Below the pieces are notes generated by a model. It saw only the letters and a list, made by a program, of their open reading frames with translations, was not told where the DNA came from and did no database searches. Positions 16,316 to 24,335 of a DNA stretch of 30,755 nucleotides are shown here, in pieces (the stretch's first letter is position 1; every line of letters begins with the position of its first letter). A program made the translations under genes and the position numbers. The DNA is from an uncultured Lachnospiraceae bacterium. GTDB lineage: Bacteria > Bacillota > Clostridia > Lachnospirales > Lachnospiraceae. The stretch covers positions 1 through 30,755 of the forward strand of contig CAJUID010000037.1 in the NCBI GenBank assembly GCA_910585905.1, given 5' to 3'.

Positions 16316-16433
16316 TTAGGGTGTCAAAAGGGTGCATTGCACCAACCGACACAGAAATGTGTGTTTTGCAAGCTCACTTGCAAACACACATTTCTGTGTC
16401 GATTTAGCCCCGAAGGGACTTTTGACGCCCTAA
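16316..16433 (-). other. Multi-armed nested palindrome, possible structured RNA
   Basis: The outer arms TTAGGGTGTCAAAA (16316-16329) and TTTTGACGCCCTAA (16420-16433) pair over 14 bases with one wobble. They enclose three hairpins: GGTGC-ATT-GCACC (16331-16343); a 24-bp arm (16347-16372 with 16378-16401) with one bulged T and a small loop; and, read on the minus strand, a CCC-TTCG-GGG hairpin (16408-16417). The last is the very stable cUUCGg loop and favours minus-strand RNA. The element lies between the DUF624 gene and the MCP gene. No T-tract follows it, so it is not a usual terminator. It could be a MITE-like element, an RNA or an mRNA-stabilising structure. Confidence 0.55.
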
Positions 16434-16450
16434 TCCTATAAATCATTAAA

Positions 16451-17068
16451 TCACATGTATTTTTTATAAATTCTGTTAAAGATAAATGAATTTATATACG
16501 CTACACCAGAAAACCAAATCAGAAGCATTGCCAACAGTTCCGTCCCAAAGAACTCACCAAAATAAAGCAAGCCGATAAACGGGGATAATGCCAGCATAGT
16601 CATTAAAATAGACCAAGGTGCGTGACCCAGTGAAATCAACAACGCATTTTTTAATGTATTCTTAATCGTATTTTCAAAGGTACTCTGTAATGTCAGCGCA
16701 AACAAAAGTACAAACACAAGCAGTATCAGCGCCAGAAGCATAAACCCTTTGGCAAATGTCTGTGCCAACCCTTCCTCCATAAAATTATTGCATATATAAA
16801 AATCTGCAGACAAAATTACTGCAAACACCAGCAAAATAAGCCACATCACTGTCGACTGCCTAAAATTTTCTTTAAATGCCTTGAAAAAACTTCTTAGGAT
16901 ATATCCTTCCTTATCTTCCGCCATTTTTTTTGTAACAGAATACATCGCAGTAATAGATGCCCCAACTGTTACAACCGGAATACAGCATACTAAAAACAAA
17001 ATATTAAGTATCACCAAATCCCCCATCCGGGATATGACACTAAAAAACTTTCCTTCCAAATTAAACAT
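16451..17068 (-). CDS. YesL-type DUF624 membrane protein
   Basis: This 205-residue integral membrane protein belongs to the DUF624/YesL family, whose function is unknown but whose genes usually sit beside carbohydrate ABC transporters and their regulators in Firmicutes. The N-terminal signature DLVILNILFLVCCIPVVTVGASITAMY is typical. About five hydrophobic segments are seen (near 15-45, 75-95, 108-128, 150-175 and 180-200). Length is normal. It follows the LacI regulator by 34 bases with a GGAGG upstream and should share its transcript. The context suggests an accessory role in the adjacent maltodextrin-type uptake system; this is inferred from linkage. Confidence 0.85.
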   Translation of the reverse strand: MFNLEGKFFSVISRMGDLVILNILFLVCCIPVVTVGASITAMYSVTKKMAEDKEGYILRSFFKAFKENFRQSTVMWLILLVFAVILSADFYICNNFMEEGLAQTFAKGFMLLALILLVFVLLFALTLQSTFENTIKNTLKNALLISLGHAPWSILMTMLALSPFIGLLYFGEFFGTELLAMLLIWFSGVAYINSFIFNRIYKKYM

Positions 17069-17102
17069 AAACCCTGCTTCCTCCGCTTAAGCCATCTGTA
17101 TC

Positions 17103-18137
17103 CTACGAATGAATATCTGCAACTGAGTCACGCTCCAACAATTCTGCATCAAAAATAATCTGCTTCTTATCTGTGTCACCGTCAATCGCCTTCATCAGCA
17201 ATTCAATAGAATGCTTTGCCATCTGGCTGCATGGCTGCATCATAGTTGTCAGAGAAGGATTAAAATATTTTGTTATTTCCAGGCCGTCAAACCCCATAAC
17301 CGAATAATCCTCTGGAATCCTCTTTCCTGCATCAAACACCGCCTTGTATGCACCAAAAGCAACCAAATCAGATATCGCATAAATTGCCGTAAATTCTATT
17401 CCCGATGCCAACAGCTCTTTTGCAACCTGATAACCATTCGCACAAGAATATTCTGGCAAATCCGACTTCATATATCGAATCAGTTCTGCATCATATTCAA
17501 TCCCATTATCCTTAAGCGCCTGTATATAACCCGCAAGCCGAAGGCCGCCGACTGCATAATCCGTCTCCCTTCCGGTTATAATCGCAATTCTTTTGTGCCC
17601 CTTTTTACACAGATAATCTACTGCCCTATAACTCTCTTTTTCATCATCTATGGACACCGAGATACAATTACGCTTTGGCTTTTCCATATTCACAGCAACC
17701 GTGCATAATACATATGGAATCCCAATCATATTCATCTCTTCCTCTGGATAATCCATTAAGCCGCCTAAAAAGATAATCCCCTTTAGCCTCTTTTCCTTTG
17801 CAAGCTCTAATGCAACACTCGCATCATCCTGCTCCTCTCCCACAGCATGAATCAAAAAAGAATACTTCATCTTTTTTAATTCTTCTTCATATATCTTAAT
17901 CATTCCTTGAAAAAACTGGTTATCAATCCCCTTTATTAATAAGGCAATTGTATTTGATTCTGTCATTTTAAGGTTTCTGGCACTATTATTCGGTACATAG
18001 TGGTATTCGTCAATTACTTTTAAAATTCTCTCTCTTGTATTTTTATTGATTCCCGGGTCATTATTAATCGCCCTCGACACCGTACTAATTCCTACATTGC
18101 ATATTTTTGCAATATCTTTTATTGTAAAAGCGGACAT
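17103..18137 (-). CDS. LacI family transcriptional regulator
   Basis: This 344-residue repressor has the usual N-terminal helix-turn-helix and hinge, TIKDIAKICNVGISTVSRAINN (about 5-26) and YVPNNSARNLK, followed by a periplasmic-binding-protein-type effector domain (SNTIALLIKGIDNQFFQGMI through GFDGLEITKYFNPSLTTM). Length and order are normal. It has its own promoter 35 bases upstream and is followed by the DUF624 gene. It lies directly downstream of malQ on the same strand, separated by a terminator. The two LacI-type palindromes at the transporter promoter (23120-23170) are its likely targets, with a maltodextrin as probable inducer; CcpA could bind the same sites. Binding is inferred. Confidence 0.92.
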   Translation of the reverse strand: MSAFTIKDIAKICNVGISTVSRAINNDPGINKNTRERILKVIDEYHYVPNNSARNLKMTESNTIALLIKGIDNQFFQGMIKIYEEELKKMKYSFLIHAVGEEQDDASVALELAKEKRLKGIIFLGGLMDYPEEEMNMIGIPYVLCTVAVNMEKPKRNCISVSIDDEKESYRAVDYLCKKGHKRIAIITGRETDYAVGGLRLAGYIQALKDNGIEYDAELIRYMKSDLPEYSCANGYQVAKELLASGIEFTAIYAISDLVAFGAYKAVFDAGKRIPEDYSVMGFDGLEITKYFNPSLTTMMQPCSQMAKHSIELLMKAIDGDTDKKQIIFDAELLERDSVADIHS

Positions 18138-18171
18138 ACTAAAATCCCCCCGTTTCTTACTTTGCCAAAAT

Positions 18172-18200
18172 ATTATATCACATCAAAATATTTATATCAA
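18172..18200 (-). promoter_or_regulatory. Promoter of the LacI regulator gene
   Basis: On the minus strand TTGATA (18195-18200) is followed after exactly 17 bases by TATAAT (18172-18177), about 35 bases upstream of the start codon. No AACGTT-centred operator was found here, so autoregulation is not evident. Confidence 0.65.
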
Positions 18201-18217
18201 ACTCCCTTTTATATTTT

Positions 18218-18258
18218 AAAAAGCCGCAGCAAATCCATCAGGACCTGCCGCAGCTTTT
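18218..18258 (-). terminator. Rho-independent terminator after malQ
   Basis: On the minus strand a 13-bp stem (18246-18258 with 18219-18231, two G-U pairs) with a 14-base loop is followed by a run of T. It begins directly after the malQ stop codon and separates the transporter operon from the LacI gene. Confidence 0.8.
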
Positions 18259-18259
18259 C

Positions 18260-19750
18260 CTATGCCCTGCCATATATGACAGTATATTCTTTTACTTTCT
18301 GCACCAACCCATCACTCAAATCATTTTCGGAAATACGCCATTTCCAATTTATCCCCACAGTAGATGGCGTATTAATTCTTGCCTCATTATCCAGACAGAG
18401 ATAATCTTGAATTGGAATAATACAAAAATCTGCAGTCGATGCCTGTGCAAGCCGTATCATTTCATATACGATATCCTCTTTTTTCTGCAAATCCCTTCCA
18501 ATATATTTCTGAATCATCTTGACTTCTTCTGGCAATATATTACTAAGCCATCCCAATAGGGTCTCATTATCATGCGTCCCTGTATATACCACGCAATTTT
18601 TATTATAATTATATGGAAGATATTCCCCTGGCCCACTGGAATCTCTTGAGTCAAAAGCAAACTCCAGTACCTTCATATTTGGGAAACCGCAATCCTGTAC
18701 AAGCTGCCTTACGCTGTCAGTAATGTAGCCTAAATCTTCCGCAATAATCTGTATATCACCCAGCCTTGCTTTGATTGCACGGAACAACCCAACGCCAGGC
18801 CCTTTTTCCCAATGGCCTGATGTAGCATCCTTTGCATCTGCAGGAATCGAAAAATACTCGTCAAATCCCCTAAAATGATCAATGCGCGTCACATCATAGA
18901 GCTGGCTGCATTTCTCCATGCGCCTAACCCACCATTCGTATCCTGTGCTCTTATGATAATCCCAGCGATAGATTGGGTTGCCCCATAACTGGCCTGTAGC
19001 GGAAAAACCATCCGGAGGACAGCCCGCAACAGTTTCTGGGTTCCCCTCCCTATCCATCTGGAATAATTCAGGGTGAGCCCAGACATCTGCACTGTCGTAT
19101 GCAACATAAATTGGAATATCTCCAATAATCTTTATCCCTTTGCTATTTGCATATTCCTTAAGCTCAAACCACTGTCTATAAAACTCATACTGAATATATT
19201 CATAGAACTCTATCTCAAAATAAAGCTCTCTTTGATAATAGTCCATTGAATACCCCAGCCTGCGTCTTATATCTTCTGGCCATTTATCAAAACTTTTTCC
19301 ATCAAAAAACGTCTTAACCGCCATATAAATTGCATAATCCTTCAGCCAGAATGCATTTTCTTCACAAAAACTATGAAAATCTTCTTTCTGTGTGATATTG
19401 CTTCTTTCATATGCCTTTCGAAGTAGTTTAAAACGCTCAAGATAAAGCTTATGATAATCTACAGAGCCCTCGTCCTCACCAAAATCAACCGCATCACACT
19501 CCTTTTTCGTTAAAAGCCCTTGCTCAATTAAACTTTCAAGGCTTATAAAATAAGGATTCCCAGCAAATGTAGAAAACGATTGGTATGGTGAATCTCCATA
19601 GCTTGTTGGTCCTACGGGCAGTATCTGCCAGTATTTTTGCTTTGCTTTTTCTAAAAAGTCCACAAATTTACGCGCTTCCTTTGAAAAGCATCCTATGCCA
19701 TATTTCCCAGGCAGGCTGGCAACTGGCAATAAAATCCCACTGGCTCTCAT
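18260..19750 (-). CDS. malQ: 4-alpha-glucanotransferase (amylomaltase, GH77)
   Basis: This 496-residue enzyme moves glucan units between maltodextrins and releases glucose in the cytoplasm. GH77 signatures are clear: ASGILLPVASLPGKYGIG at the start, LPVGPTSYGDSPYQS, the nucleophile in RIDHFRGF (Asp291), the acid/base in IAEDLG (Glu338) and the third carboxylate in GTHDNET (Asp394). The length is typical of bacterial MalQ of the Clostridia/plant D-enzyme type. The ATG at 19750 begins at the usual family position, with AAAGGA upstream and only five bases after the permease stop; an in-frame start at 19807 would lie inside the permease gene. Its position at the end of the transporter operon supports maltodextrin or a similar alpha-glucan as substrate of the whole operon. 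Confidence 0.96.
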   Translation of the reverse strand: MRASGILLPVASLPGKYGIGCFSKEARKFVDFLEKAKQKYWQILPVGPTSYGDSPYQSFSTFAGNPYFISLESLIEQGLLTKKECDAVDFGEDEGSVDYHKLYLERFKLLRKAYERSNITQKEDFHSFCEENAFWLKDYAIYMAVKTFFDGKSFDKWPEDIRRRLGYSMDYYQRELYFEIEFYEYIQYEFYRQWFELKEYANSKGIKIIGDIPIYVAYDSADVWAHPELFQMDREGNPETVAGCPPDGFSATGQLWGNPIYRWDYHKSTGYEWWVRRMEKCSQLYDVTRIDHFRGFDEYFSIPADAKDATSGHWEKGPGVGLFRAIKARLGDIQIIAEDLGYITDSVRQLVQDCGFPNMKVLEFAFDSRDSSGPGEYLPYNYNKNCVVYTGTHDNETLLGWLSNILPEEVKMIQKYIGRDLQKKEDIVYEMIRLAQASTADFCIIPIQDYLCLDNEARINTPSTVGINWKWRISENDLSDGLVQKVKEYTVIYGRA

Positions 19751-19755
19751 ATATA

Positions 19756-20634
19756 TTATCCTTTCACCGCTCCTGCAACAACGCCCTTGATAATATGCTT
19801 CTGGCATGCCATATAGAATATAACAATCGGAATAATAGCCAATACTAACATCGCCATCATTGCGCCCCAGTCTACAGAACCATAACCACCCTTCAAATAC
19901 TGTATTGCAATCGGAATCGTTTTATATTCTGTAATATCAAGTACCAGATATGGAAGAAGGTAATCATTCCAAATCCACATTGCCTGCAGAATTGCAACTG
20001 TAATACAAGTCGGCTTTAAAATTGGAAGTACCACCTGAAAATATGTCTGGATTGGGTTACATCCATCAATCATGGCAGCTTCTTCTATTTCAAGTGGGAT
20101 TGATTTAACAAAACCGACAAACATAAATACCGCTAAACCTGCTCCGAATCCCAGATAAACAATTACAATACCAAGTGGAGTTGTTAACCCAAGCATATCT
20201 GCTATCTTTGATAACGTAAACATAACCATCTGGAATGGCACGATCATTGAAAACAGGCACAGCATATACAAAAGATTTGTTCCCTTGCTGTTCACTCTGG
20301 CAATATACCAAGCACACATAGATGTACAGAGGATAATAGCCGCAACGGAAAGCACCGTAATAATCAACGAATTCTTAAATGCGTCAAAGAAACCAATCTG
20401 CTCAATACCTCTAGCATAATTTTCCAATTTAACAAAAGTTTCGCTCTTTGGAAAATCAAAAGGCTGCAGGTTAATGTATGATTTCTGTTTAAACGAATTC
20501 ATTAACACGATAAAAATAGGACTAATAAATATAACGGAGAATACTGAAAAAATGATAGTCAGCAGCCATCCATATTTTAACTGAGAGGTATCTCCGAACT
20601 GTTCTGCCTTTTTTTGACGTTTCTTTTCATTCAT
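19756..20634 (-). CDS. Carbohydrate ABC transporter permease (MalG type)
   Basis: This 292-residue inner-membrane protein has six predicted membrane segments and the cytoplasmic EAA loop EEAAMIDGCNPIQTYFQVVLP, which docks on the transport ATPase. The start of the membrane domain (LTIIFSVFSVIFISPIFIVLMNSFK) and the C-terminal ending GAVKG are typical of CUT1-family MalG. Its ATG overlaps the last base of the MalF-type stop codon, and AAGGAGGTG precedes it, which indicates translational coupling. With the MalF-type partner it forms the channel. Linkage to malQ suggests maltodextrin; the exact substrate is not shown by the sequence. Confidence 0.93.
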   Translation of the reverse strand: MNEKKRQKKAEQFGDTSQLKYGWLLTIIFSVFSVIFISPIFIVLMNSFKQKSYINLQPFDFPKSETFVKLENYARGIEQIGFFDAFKNSLIITVLSVAAIILCTSMCAWYIARVNSKGTNLLYMLCLFSMIVPFQMVMFTLSKIADMLGLTTPLGIVIVYLGFGAGLAVFMFVGFVKSIPLEIEEAAMIDGCNPIQTYFQVVLPILKPTCITVAILQAMWIWNDYLLPYLVLDITEYKTIPIAIQYLKGGYGSVDWGAMMAMLVLAIIPIVIFYMACQKHIIKGVVAGAVKG

Positions 20635-21476
20635 TACTGCTGCACCTCCTTGCTCCTTGTCGCCCTAAGCTGAACAAATGCAATTAAGGCAACTAATATG
20701 AAAAATATAACAGCCTTTGCCTGGCCTACGCCTTCATACCCTATCTTTGTATAGAAGGTATCAAAAATGTTAAGTGCAAGCATTTCTGACTGATGGGATG
20801 GCCCACCGCCTGTCAGTGCAAGGTTCTGGTCAAAGAGCTTAAATCCGTTTGTCAATGTTAAAAAGGTACAAATTGTGATAGATGGCATTACCATTGGCAA
20901 AACCACATTTTTGAGTGACTGCCATGAGGTTGCACCATCAATTTTAGCTGCTTCAATCAGTTCTGTTGGAATATTCTGAATACCAGCAATATAAATAATC
21001 ATCATATAACCAATCTGCTGCCAATTCATCAAAATAATCAAGCCCCAGAATCCGTATGTAGCGCTAAACTGTAATGTTACACCATAATGCGCCAAAACAC
21101 CATTTAAAATGATCTGCCAAATATAACCTAATACAATACCACCAATCAGGTTTGGCATAAAAAATACGGTTCTAAAAATGTTTGTTCCTTTAAACCCTTT
21201 TGTGAGAAGCATTGCTACCACAAAAGCAAGTAAGTTAATTAAAATAACAGATACAACTGTAAACGCAGCCGTATACCAAATCGAATGTAAGAAATTCTTA
21301 TCCCCAAATATCTTTATATAGTTACTTATTCCTACAAACTCAGCATCTGTTACGGTTGTAAATTTGCAGAAGGATAAGTAAATACCTAAAATGAAGGGAA
21401 CGATAAATCCAATAATAAACGCTGCCAATGTTGGCAATACAAAAATCGGAAAATACTTTTTGATTGAATTATTCAT
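20634..21476 (-). CDS. Carbohydrate ABC transporter permease (MalF type)
   Basis: This 280-residue CUT1-family permease has about six membrane segments (the first within FPIFVLPTLAAFIIGFIV) and an EAA loop, IEAAKIDGATSWQSLKNVVLP. The GGPSHQSEMLALNIFDTFY segment near the end is common in MalF/UgpA-like proteins. It lacks the long second periplasmic loop of enteric MalF, as usual in Firmicutes. It is coupled to the MalG-type gene by a one-base overlap and is separated from the binding-protein gene by 258 bases with two hairpins, which would let it be made at a lower level than the binding protein. Confidence 0.93.
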   Translation of the reverse strand: MNNSIKKYFPIFVLPTLAAFIIGFIVPFILGIYLSFCKFTTVTDAEFVGISNYIKIFGDKNFLHSIWYTAAFTVVSVILINLLAFVVAMLLTKGFKGTNIFRTVFFMPNLIGGIVLGYIWQIILNGVLAHYGVTLQFSATYGFWGLIILMNWQQIGYMMIIYIAGIQNIPTELIEAAKIDGATSWQSLKNVVLPMVMPSITICTFLTLTNGFKLFDQNLALTGGGPSHQSEMLALNIFDTFYTKIGYEGVGQAKAVIFFILVALIAFVQLRATRSKEVQQ

Positions 21477-21601
21477 TCTTTCCTCTCCTTTTAATCTCTA
21501 AACCAATTGAACAGAAACAAAAGGCACATGCATTTTGTCATCTGTTTCCCCATAAGAAAAAAACGCATTGGCTTCACTGTGCAAAGTATTTATATTGCAA
21601 A

Positions 21602-21630
21602 TTAGGACACCGCCTGCGCTGGTGTCCTAA
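21602..21630 (-). promoter_or_regulatory. Perfect 10-bp hairpin between binding protein and MalF genes
   Basis: TTAGGACACC (21602-21611) and GGTGTCCTAA (21621-21630) pair perfectly around the GC-rich loop GCCTGCGCT. The T-rich sequence after it on the minus strand is interrupted, so it is at best a leaky terminator. A 3' stabilising or attenuating role in the operon message is inferred, as known for the REP structures between enteric malE and malF. Confidence 0.55.
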
Positions 21631-21658
21631 CATAAAAGCCAAAGCAGGCAACATCCTC

Positions 21659-21696
21659 TGCAGCAGGCCAGCTCCTCAACTAGTATCCCTGCCGCA
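21659..21696 (-). promoter_or_regulatory. Second hairpin downstream of the binding-protein gene
   Basis: TGCAGCAGG (21659-21667) and CCTGCCGCA (21688-21696) pair over nine bases with one wobble around a 20-base loop. It lies 38 bases after the binding-protein stop and just before the hairpin at 21602-21630, so the two together form a structured 3' end for the first cistron. Confidence 0.45.
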
Positions 21697-21734
21697 GAAT
21701 ATGCATTATATCATGTTAAATACTTTTCGATATC

Positions 21735-23057
21735 TTAGTGTGTAGCCTGATACTGCTCTGCCCATCCATCTACGAATGCTTTCTCTACTGCATCCCATTT
21801 TCCTGTGCCCTGAGCATATTCAAGCAAAGCGTTACCCAGATTATTCTTCCACTCCTCAGAAGGAATTGTTGGGAAGTTCCATGAAACAGGAGTCTTACCT
21901 GCTGCAAGGTAATCTGCATCTGCCTTTACTAATGGATTCTTAGCTGCATATCCATCATCAAATGTCTTAAATGGTGTTACAAATCCCATTGTGTTTGCAA
22001 TCTTGTCACGGCCCTTATCACTTGAAATACACCAGTTCAAGAACTCTAATGTAGCTTTGATATCAGCCTCTGATGCCTTGCTGTTTACACACCAGTAATT
22101 CTCTGAACCTGTACAAAGTCCCTGATCCTGTTCACCTTCAACACCAATATAAATTGGAAGCATTCCTAAATCATCATCGGAAAGTCCGTTCTTTGTAATA
22201 TTGCCATACTCCCATGTACCATTCTGGAAGAATACAGCTTTTCCTGTTGCGAACTCTGCTGATGCCTCGTCACCAGTCTTGCTTGCAAGAAGTTTTGGTT
22301 CACAAGTTGAATCTTTCAAATAGAGATCCCAAATCTGCTTATACTGCTCGAGATAGGTTCCCTTAATCGCCTCTGTTGAACCAATTCCATCTGCCTTGTA
22401 CTCATAGTAAATTGGAAGGTTAGCAAGATGAGTCTTAAATCTCCAGTCAGAAGAACCATCCATACCGGCTGAGGTAAATGCACCTTCAACGCCTAACTCT
22501 TTCTTCTTTGCCTGAATATCATCAGCAACTTCTTTTAACTTTGCAAAGCTATTAATCTCAGAAGCATCTGCAATCTTAGCTCCATCCAGTCCGCAGTATT
22601 TTGCAAGCAGTGTCTTGTTATAAATAAGACCGTATGTCTCAATTACATACGCGATACCTCTAACTGCATCACCATCTTTTAACACAAAATCATCACTCTT
22701 AACCTGCTTGTAAATGTCAGAATCCTTTAAGTCGTAGCAGTAATCTTTCCATGTAGCAAGTCCTACCGGCCCGTTTACCTGGAATAATGTAGGAGCATCC
22801 GTCTTAGCCATCTCGGATTTCAGAGTCTGCTCATATGTGTTGGCTGCTGCTGTTACAACCTTCACTTCCACTCCCTTTTCCTTAGTATACTCCTCTGCCA
22901 AAGCTTTCCAGTCATCACCCTGCTCAGGCTTAAAGTTCAGGTAGTAAACTTTTCCCTTGGAATCATCTTTCTTAGAATCATCCTTGCTGCCACAGCCCGT
23001 AAACAAAGAGGCAACCATTGTCAAACATAGTGCGACGCTCAAAAACTTTTTCTTCAT
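21735..23057 (-). CDS. Carbohydrate ABC transporter substrate-binding lipoprotein (MalE type)
   Basis: This 440-residue extracellular solute-binding protein (family 1, CUT1 type) delivers an oligosaccharide to the two permeases. The signal peptide ends in a lipobox with Cys22 (LFTGCGSKDD), followed by a charged linker and the core KVYYLNFKPEQGDDWKALAEEYTKEKGVEVKVV. Typical later segments are GDAVRGIAYVIETYGLIYNK, GKAVFFQNGTWEYGNI and GLCTGSENYWCVN. AAGGAG precedes the ATG. It is the first gene of the operon, behind a promoter covered by two LacI-type operators. The MalQ linkage makes a maltodextrin the likely ligand; another alpha-glucan is possible. Confidence 0.93.
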   Translation of the reverse strand: MKKKFLSVALCLTMVASLFTGCGSKDDSKKDDSKGKVYYLNFKPEQGDDWKALAEEYTKEKGVEVKVVTAAANTYEQTLKSEMAKTDAPTLFQVNGPVGLATWKDYCYDLKDSDIYKQVKSDDFVLKDGDAVRGIAYVIETYGLIYNKTLLAKYCGLDGAKIADASEINSFAKLKEVADDIQAKKKELGVEGAFTSAGMDGSSDWRFKTHLANLPIYYEYKADGIGSTEAIKGTYLEQYKQIWDLYLKDSTCEPKLLASKTGDEASAEFATGKAVFFQNGTWEYGNITKNGLSDDDLGMLPIYIGVEGEQDQGLCTGSENYWCVNSKASEADIKATLEFLNWCISSDKGRDKIANTMGFVTPFKTFDDGYAAKNPLVKADADYLAAGKTPVSWNFPTIPSEEWKNNLGNALLEYAQGTGKWDAVEKAFVDGWAEQYQATH

Positions 23058-23119
23058 AGCTTTTTCTCCTTTTCCTAAAATATAATTTTCATTGCCCTGT
23101 CACCAGCGAATTACCTTCA

Positions 23120-23133
23120 TTGGTAACGTTTCC
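23120..23133. promoter_or_regulatory. LacI/CcpA-type operator, downstream site
   Basis: The AACGTT-centred imperfect palindrome TTGGTAACGTTTCC resembles LacI-family and cre sites. Its centre is 36 bp from that of the second site. It lies just downstream of the predicted transcription start, where a bound repressor would block the polymerase. Confidence 0.6.
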
Positions 23134-23142
23134 TATGCGCTA

Positions 23143-23171
23143 ATAGTAGCACTTATCGGAAACGTTTTCAA
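23143..23171 (-). promoter_or_regulatory. Promoter of the maltodextrin-type transporter operon
   Basis: On the minus strand TTGAAA (23166-23171) and TACTAT (23143-23148) are 17 bases apart. The -35 box overlaps the upstream operator. The leader would be about 80 bases. The rest of 23058-23580 holds a possible short reading frame and the metallopeptidase terminator. Confidence 0.65.
23157..23170. promoter_or_regulatory. LacI/CcpA-type operator, upstream site
   Basis: CGGAAACGTTTTCA is an AACGTT-centred palindrome that overlaps the -35 box of the transporter promoter. Read on the minus strand it is close to the cre consensus (TGAAAACGTTTCC), so both the local LacI protein and CcpA are candidates. 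Confidence 0.65.
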
Positions 23172-23191
23172 TACTTTTTTGGCAATTTGTA

Positions 23192-23275
23192 TTATTTCAT
23201 CTTTTTGCACAATTGACCACACACTCTTTTGTGCAATATACACAAATACAGCTGCTCTTTGGAATCAATTTCCAT
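23192..23275 (-). CDS. Possible 27-residue peptide
   Basis: A short frame beginning MEIDSKEQLYLC and ending in a basic CGQLCKKMK tail has AAGGGGAG (about seven bases upstream) as a good ribosome-binding site. It ends 20 bases before the transporter promoter. It contains three Cys and is not recognised. It may be a real small protein or chance; codon evidence at this length is weak. Confidence 0.25.
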   Translation of the reverse strand: MEIDSKEQLYLCILHKRVCGQLCKKMK

Positions 23276-23513
23276 GATTTCTCTCCCCTTCTGAAAACCA
23301 TTCCACCAAAAACAAACTATAAAATGATAAGAACTATTCAAAGTATCGCCACATTTTGCATAAAATATACAAAAATAATCAAATACCCCGCTGCAGGGCA
23401 ACGAGGCATGACTTAGCTACAGATAGAAGCACGTTTACATTTTTTCCATTATAAAGCAATAATTTAATTCCAAAAAATATCTGCTGCTACACCACCAGTA
23501 AGCTTTCTGTAAC

Positions 23514-23562
23514 ATAAAAAGGCTTCACAACCTGGCATTATAACGCCTATGTTGTAAGCCTT
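23514..23562 (-). terminator. Rho-independent terminator after the metallopeptidase gene
   Basis: On the minus strand AAGGCTTACAAC and GTTGTGAAGCCTT form a stem of about 12 pairs with one bulge around a 19-base loop, and it ends in a run of five T. It begins about 18 bases beyond the stop codon at 23581. Confidence 0.75.
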
Positions 23563-23580
23563 CTGAAACATTAAATACAA

Positions 23581-24192
23581 TTAAAATATTTTTCGCAGTT
23601 TTTCCTTGCAAAGTTGGTAATCTGGATAAAATATTGCAACTGTCTGCCAAAATTCCTTTGAGTGATTCATATGAATCCGGTGAGCCAACTCATGAACGAC
23701 AACATAATCCAGCAATTCTTCTGGAAGATACGCAAGACGGTAATTAAAATTCAAATTTCCTTTGCTACTGCAGCTTCCCCATCTTGTCTTTTGATTTCGG
23801 ACGGTAATCTTGCCATATGCCACACCCATAATCCCAGCAAAATACTTCACTTTTCCAGAAATAATTTTTTTAATTCTCTCCATTTCACTTTTTGTTATAT
23901 TTTCAAATACTGGATAAGGATATGGCTGGCGGGCCATTTGCTCTTTAAGCTTTTTTGACAGCCACATTTTATGTGTTTCCAAAAATGCCTTTACTTCCTG
24001 GTCTGCTAAACAGTATGGTGCACGCACAACTACTTCTCCAGTCCGCATAATTTCTAATGAGGTACTTTTTCGGCTAGAACGGATTATCTGAATTCGTATT
24101 TTCTTCTGTCCGATATTAAGAGAAAGAAGCTTATGGCTGCAATTTCTTTTCGCCCATCCCCCCTGATTATTTACTGAACCCTTACCTGACAT
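23581..24192 (-). CDS. YgjP-type zinc metallopeptidase (DUF45/WLM-like)
   Basis: This 203-residue protein belongs to the YgjP/DUF45 family of M48-related metal-dependent hydrolases. The order is typical: an N-terminal beta-rich part (IRIQIIRSSRKSTSLEIMRTGEVVVRAPY), the TVRNQKTRWGSCSSKGNLNFNYRL signature, and the zinc site VVHELAHRIHMNHSKEFW with His167, Glu168 and His171. The biological substrate of the family is unsettled. No signal peptide or membrane segment is present, so it should be cytoplasmic. The ATG at 24192 is chosen because AGGTGG then lies eight bases upstream; a GTG at 24204 would put the site inside the gene. It stands alone between two terminators. Confidence 0.88.
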   Translation of the reverse strand: MSGKGSVNNQGGWAKRNCSHKLLSLNIGQKKIRIQIIRSSRKSTSLEIMRTGEVVVRAPYCLADQEVKAFLETHKMWLSKKLKEQMARQPYPYPVFENITKSEMERIKKIISGKVKYFAGIMGVAYGKITVRNQKTRWGSCSSKGNLNFNYRLAYLPEELLDYVVVHELAHRIHMNHSKEFWQTVAIFYPDYQLCKEKLRKIF

Positions 24193-24247
24193 TATCATCA
24201 CCACCTAAAATTAAACAAGTATGTTCACAAGAAATATACCATCGTTC

Positions 24248-24282
24248 AAAAAGCCCTAAGCCAACTACCGTCAGCTTAGGGC
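24248..24282 (-). terminator. Rho-independent terminator after the LRR surface protein gene
   Basis: On the minus strand GCCCTAAGC and GCTTAGGGC form a perfect nine-bp stem with a 12-base loop, followed by TTTTT. It lies 54 bases past the stop codon of the giant gene and ends its single-gene transcript. Confidence 0.88.
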
Positions 24283-24335
24283 AGATAAATACTTACGATT
24301 TACAATACAAAAATATTTTATCCTGAGTTCCGTAA

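Noticed and set aside
16316..16433. Nested palindrome as a simple terminator of the DUF624 gene
   Set aside because: No T-tract follows any of its stems on the minus strand, and the several arms go beyond a terminator hairpin.
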